Below, piece after piece: positions 6,995 to 9,756 of a stretch of 9,756 bases of DNA. The translations under genes and the position numbers were made by a program. The stretch covers positions 1 to 9,756 of the forward strand of contig JAUZQT010000145.1 of NCBI GenBank assembly GCA_030950825.1, written 5' to 3'. The notes under the pieces were generated by a model. The model searched no databases, was not told where the DNA came from, and saw only the letters and a program-made list of their open reading frames with translations. The first letter of the stretch is position 1; each line of letters opens with the position of its first letter. This stretch comes from Mariprofundaceae bacterium. Lineage in GTDB: Bacteria; Pseudomonadota; Zetaproteobacteria; Mariprofundales; Mariprofundaceae.

Positions 6995-7783
6995 ATGACA
7001 ATGAATAAAATATCTGTATATATCATGACTTACAATGAGGCTGATAAAATCGGAGATGCGATTCGCAGTGTGCTCTGGGCTGATGAAATCATTGTGGCTG
7101 ACTCCAGTAGTACGGATGGAACCATTGAAATTGCAGAGAAATTGGGTGCAACGGTTGTACAAATCCCCTTTCAAACATTTGGCCAAATTCGCAATGATGC
7201 CATTGCTTCCTGTACGTATAATTGGATTTTCAGTCTAGATGCCGATGAGCGCTGTACGCCTGAAGCGGAAAAAGAAATTAAAAATACCGTTATAGATGCA
7301 CAGGCCGACGCGTATTATGTGCCGCGCCGCAACTGGTTTATGGGTCGTTGGATCAAGCATTGTTGCTGGTATCCAGATTATCGTCAGCCGCAATTATTTA
7401 AAAAAGAGGCACTGACTTTTGATGATGCGTCAGAAGTCCATGAAACACATACGGTGCATGGAAAAATAGGCTATTTAAAGCAGGATATTTGGCAAATACC
7501 GTTTATGAATCTTGAACAAGTGACACATAAGATGCAGCGATATTCATCACTGGGTGCAAAAAAACTTCAACGTGAGGGGAAAAAAGTATCCATGGGTCGG
7601 GCTTTATCACATGGTATTTGGGCATTTGTTCGTATCTACTTTTTAAAGCTAGGCTTCTTGGATGGTTGGGCTGGTTTTGTTTTGGCACTGTCAAACTTTG
7701 AAGGCACATTCTACCGCTATGCAAAAGCCAATGAGTGCATGCAGCGGTGGAATAACCAACAGCCGAAACCTTCACTCAAGTGA
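6995..7783 (+). CDS. GT2-family LPS core glycosyltransferase, WaaE/KdtX-like
   Basis: GT-A glycosyltransferase of 262 residues. Family landmarks are SVYIMTYNEADKIGDAIRSV (7-26), ADEIIVADSSSTDGT (29-43), FGQIRNDA, the metal-binding LDADE (81-85), RRNWFMGRWI, CWYPDYRQPQLFKKE, and ASEVHET with VHE at 148-150. The C-terminus has the WaaE-like RYSSLGAKKLQREGKK, FLKLGFLDGWAGFVLALS and FYRYAKA stretches. WaaE/KdtX-type proteins add glucose to inner-core heptose in several Gram-negatives. That activity is likely but not proven here. ATG 6995 is preferred over ATG 7001 because GGAAGG (6982-6987) lies seven bases before it. The gap to the previous gene is three bases. Confidence 0.88.
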   Translation: MTMNKISVYIMTYNEADKIGDAIRSVLWADEIIVADSSSTDGTIEIAEKLGATVVQIPFQTFGQIRNDAIASCTYNWIFSLDADERCTPEAEKEIKNTVIDAQADAYYVPRRNWFMGRWIKHCCWYPDYRQPQLFKKEALTFDDASEVHETHTVHGKIGYLKQDIWQIPFMNLEQVTHKMQRYSSLGAKKLQREGKKVSMGRALSHGIWAFVRIYFLKLGFLDGWAGFVLALSNFEGTFYRYAKANECMQRWNNQQPKPSLK

Positions 7784-7793
7784 GCTTCCATAA

Positions 7794-9026
7794 ATGATCA
7801 ACTCACGTTATTACACGATGCTTAACAAGCCCCTTGCTTATCTACTTTGTGCTGTGGTTATATCCCTCCCATTTTCCATAGCGGTGGCCAATGTTCTTTT
7901 GGCGATAGCACTGCTACTATCTTTTATTGCAGGTAGTTGGCTGCGTGGCGCAAAGCTACTTTATCAAAAGGCAAAAATGCTGAGTATGGCGTGGTTAGCC
8001 TATATCATTTTGATGTTTGTTGGCCTTATTTGGAGCCCCGATATGCAGCGCGGGCTGGTGATTATTAGCAAGCAATGGTCATGGCTTATCATTCCAGTGT
8101 TTATCGTTATATGTGAAGAAAAAGAGTGGCGTGACCGTATATTGCTTGGTATTTCTATTGGTTTGTCATTACACCTTCTGTTGTGCATTGCTCAGTCATT
8201 GGGCATGCCATTGCCTGTTGCTGCTCCTGGTGGCTCATCCATGCAGGATCCCGCTGGGCTTATTGGTCATATCAGTTTTGGATTTATTTATGGTATATGG
8301 GCAGCATGGTTGCTTCATATCGGCATGTTGCGAAACGATTATATGCGTTATGTATTGTGGGCACTGGCGGCATTTTCAACGCTATGGGTATTTGTTGTTC
8401 AGGGGCGAAGCGGCTATCTTGTGGTGTTGGCCATTGGCCTGATAATGGCCTGGAAGCTGTGGTTTCGATATATGAATACTCGGCTGATTGTCGGTGCAAT
8501 GATGATTGGCATTATTGCCATAGCAGCCATTGTTATGGGGCCAGCCAAAGATCGTATTCAAGGAACGGTTGATAGTCTGCATGCTTTTTCAGAGGGAGAC
8601 TTGCAACATGCGGAAATACGTATTTCTCTTTGGTATTTGGCTTGGGAAAGTTGGAAAATAAAGCCACTTCTAGGGGTTGGAACAGGCGGTTTTCCTAGTT
8701 CCTCTGATAGTATTGCGGCACAACACCCAAACTTAAACCTTGGAGGGGATACGCATATTGCTGTACCTCATAATATTTATTTAATGGAGCTTGTTCGCTG
8801 GGGGCCGCTTGGCTTGTTGGTTTTATTGATCTTTCTAGGTGCTTGGATTCGTTTAGGTTGGCAAGGTGATTGGCAGCATCCTCACTATTTGTTCATTGCC
8901 TTATCAGGTGTTGCTCTGGCTGTGCATGGGCTTAGCTCTCAAGCCATTGAGGAGTATCATGCAAGTGTCTATGCAGGAATTTTTTTGGCGATTGGCTTTT
9001 CTTCACTTGCTGGTGCAAGAAAATAA
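7794..9026 (+). CDS. waaL: O-antigen ligase family membrane protein, WaaL-like
   Basis: Polytopic inner-membrane protein of 410 residues with roughly ten to twelve hydrophobic segments, expected to transfer an undecaprenyl-linked glycan onto lipid A-core in the periplasm. The Wzy_C/ligase signatures are VQGRSGYL (R205), EIRISLWYLAWESWKIKPLLGVGTGGF (R276 opens this stretch) and THIAVPHNIYLMELVRWGPLGLL (H326). R205, R276 and H326 have nearly the same spacing as the two arginines and the histidine reported as functionally important in E. coli WaaL. An oligosaccharide polymerase (Wzy) or a protein glycan ligase shares this domain. Co-location with heptosyltransferases and core GTs favours WaaL. 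The start ATG is ten bases after the preceding stop with only a weak ribosome site; the ATG at 7818 is an alternative and begins closer to the first membrane segment. Confidence 0.8.
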   Translation: MINSRYYTMLNKPLAYLLCAVVISLPFSIAVANVLLAIALLLSFIAGSWLRGAKLLYQKAKMLSMAWLAYIILMFVGLIWSPDMQRGLVIISKQWSWLIIPVFIVICEEKEWRDRILLGISIGLSLHLLLCIAQSLGMPLPVAAPGGSSMQDPAGLIGHISFGFIYGIWAAWLLHIGMLRNDYMRYVLWALAAFSTLWVFVVQGRSGYLVVLAIGLIMAWKLWFRYMNTRLIVGAMMIGIIAIAAIVMGPAKDRIQGTVDSLHAFSEGDLQHAEIRISLWYLAWESWKIKPLLGVGTGGFPSSSDSIAAQHPNLNLGGDTHIAVPHNIYLMELVRWGPLGLLVLLIFLGAWIRLGWQGDWQHPHYLFIALSGVALAVHGLSSQAIEEYHASVYAGIFLAIGFSSLAGARK

Positions 9027-9091
9027 GCACTTGTGTATGTCCGTAATGGGCGTGAACTGTTCGTATGACGATGGTTAAGTATTACAGTGTA

Positions 9092-9238
9092 GTTACGGTG
9101 ATAGTTTACTAAATGCACTTATTATGCAGCATTAATATGGCTACCCGACCTCATCTTGTTAAACTTAAGATGAAGAAATGGGATGCCAAAAAATATGCGA
9201 GTAGAAAATAAGTGCTTTTAGTAAACTGTCACCGTAAT
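9092..9238. mobile_element. 147-bp MITE-like element flanked by TA
   Basis: Inverted ends of 32 bases, 9092-9123 and 9207-9238, match at 29 positions (core GTTTACTAAA / TTTAGTAAAC, with CGGTGA / TCACCG near the tips). TA lies directly outside on both sides (9090-9091 and 9239-9240), as expected for a TA target duplication of the Tc1/mariner-IS630 type, though two bases can match by chance. A smaller stem CATCTT 9152-9157 with AAGATG 9167-9172 sits near the centre. Only one tiny ORF lies inside. It begins 65 bases after the ligase stop; those 65 bases show no gene or clear terminator, so the element itself may end transcription of the locus. Confidence 0.72.
9137..9211 (+). CDS. Possible 24-residue basic mini-ORF inside the MITE-like element
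   Basis: An ATG-to-TAA frame of 24 codons begins MATRPHLVKLK and is rich in lysine (seven Lys, two Arg). Its stop falls in the right inverted repeat, so the ORF belongs to the element. No Shine-Dalgarno is visible upstream. The first residues faintly recall the N-terminus of REP-associated tyrosine transposases, so it could be a relic of an internally deleted transposase gene. Chance occurrence is equally likely. Confidence 0.2.
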   Translation: MATRPHLVKLKMKKWDAKKYASRK

Positions 9239-9241
9239 TAA

Positions 9242-9744
9242 AAAATGCTTGATCACGAGCATAAAAAAGGACGCGGCCTAGCTGTTGAAATGTTAACCCG
9301 CATTATTCATAAATCGCCGTGATGATTGCGCTGGGCCTTTGTTCACAACGAATTTTTGCGAAAAGGGGCGTAGCCATGTTTACGGACGTTTGAGCAAGGA
9401 TTCGTTGCGGGCAAAGGAACAAGCAAGGGTGCGGCAGCATTCATGAATAATGCGGGTTAAATGATTGGGGTGTCATTTTTATCGTTCTTGATCATCCTCA
9501 TTTGTCGCTCACCAACAATGAGGTAGAGCGTGCATTACGGCACTGGGTCATTATGCGCAGAATAACTTTTGGCACGCGAACCAGAGAGGGATCAAAGGTT
9601 TTTGCTATTCTTGCAAGTGTGATAGAGACATGCCGTCTACGGCAGCAGTCGCCATGGAAGTATCTTGCTGAAGTAATCTCAAATCGAAGAGCTGGTTTGC
9701 CTGTCCCACGGCTACCTTCACCTATTAAGATGGAGGGGGTCTGA
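9242..9744 (+). pseudogene. IS66-family transposase, C-terminal remnant split by an insertion
   Basis: The distal part (from about 9463 to the TGA at 9742-9744) encodes the IS66 transposase C-terminus, including LTNNEVERALRHWVIMRR, whose Glu in NNxxER is the last DDE catalytic residue, then FGTRTREGSKVFAILASVIETCRL and SPWKYLAEVI. A short upstream piece (9242-9296) reads HEHKKGRGLAVEML in a different frame. Removing 9297-9460 joins the two pieces in frame, giving EMLNDWGVIFIVLDHP across the join. The N-terminal domain and the first two catalytic residues are absent: upstream the frame hits a stop at 9239 beside the MITE-like element. The last bases of the window (GTCTGAATAGTTGCACC) may be the start of the IS right end, but no partner end is visible. 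The gene cannot make an active enzyme. Confidence 0.85.
9297..9456. mobile_element. 160-bp palindromic element inserted at TTAA in the IS66 remnant
   Basis: The ends are 14-base perfect inverted repeats starting CCCG (9297-9310 and 9443-9456), flanked by identical TTAA at 9293-9296 and 9457-9460. Symmetry continues without shift: CCTTT 9336-9340 with AAAGG 9413-9417, and CAACGAAT 9346-9353 with ATTCGTTG 9400-9407. No transposase is encoded, so this is a non-autonomous element. A 4-base TTAA duplication and CCCG tips are what I would expect from an IS1380-type (piggyBac-related) transposase. That family assignment is inference. Excision plus loss of one TTAA restores the IS66 frame, strong internal evidence for the exact boundaries. 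Confidence 0.82.
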
Positions 9745-9756
9745 ATAGTTGCACCT

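Noticed and set aside
8113..8572. Other-frame + strand ORFs inside the ligase gene
   Set aside because: Cys/His/Trp-rich translations without family resemblance, fully inside a gene with clear ligase motifs.
9502..9744. A standalone 80-residue gene beginning at TTG 9502
   Set aside because: The same frame is open upstream and encodes IS66-like residues back to the inserted element; it is a transposase remnant, not a separate gene.
1..9756. CRISPR arrays, tRNA or rRNA genes, toxin-antitoxin or defence genes
   Set aside because: No regularly spaced repeats, cloverleaf-like or rRNA segments, or recognisable defence proteins were seen on either strand.

Overview
The window looks like the lipopolysaccharide (LPS) core / surface-glycan locus of a Gram-negative proteobacterium, followed by a small graveyard of mobile DNA. 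All ten convincing genes are on the + strand. Two GT9 heptosyltransferases (WaaF- and WaaC-like) and a WaaL-type ligase require a Kdo-heptose LPS. The moderately AT-rich sequence and the divergence from enteric homologues suggest an environmental, perhaps aquatic, gamma- or zetaproteobacterium; the genus cannot be read from the sequence.

Region 1 (1-3069) is a tightly coupled block: the 3' part of waaF, waaC, a secreted DUF3108 protein and a membrane ICMT-family methyltransferase. Neighbours overlap by 4 to 25 bases and GTG starts are used twice. Region 2 (3074-3234) is a 161-bp near-complete palindrome with 23-bp ends, probably a MITE-like element, sitting exactly between the two gene blocks. 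Region 3 (3249-9026) is the glycan-assembly block: a SAM methyltransferase with an N-terminal Cys cluster, a GT2 enzyme with a galactosyltransferase-like C-terminal part, a GT4 (WaaG-like) enzyme, a second SAM methyltransferase with a TTG start, a WaaE/KdtX-like GT2 enzyme and an O-antigen-ligase-family membrane protein.

Region 4 (9092-9756) holds a second MITE-like element (147 bp, 32-bp imperfect ends, flanked by TA) and then the C-terminal coding part of an IS66-family transposase. That remnant is split by a third palindromic element (160 bp, CCCG ends) flanked by duplicated TTAA. Removing the element and one TTAA on paper restores the transposase reading frame, so the insertion history can be read directly.

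The enzymes plausibly act in sequence. The heptosyltransferases build the inner core, the GT4 and GT2 enzymes extend it at the cytoplasmic face, the two methyltransferases may modify or cap sugars, and the ligase joins a lipid-linked glycan to the lipid A-core in the periplasm. No wholly new system is evident. The unusual content is the set of three unrelated palindromic elements, the nested insertion, a start-codon hairpin, and the DUF3108/ICMT pair inside an LPS operon.
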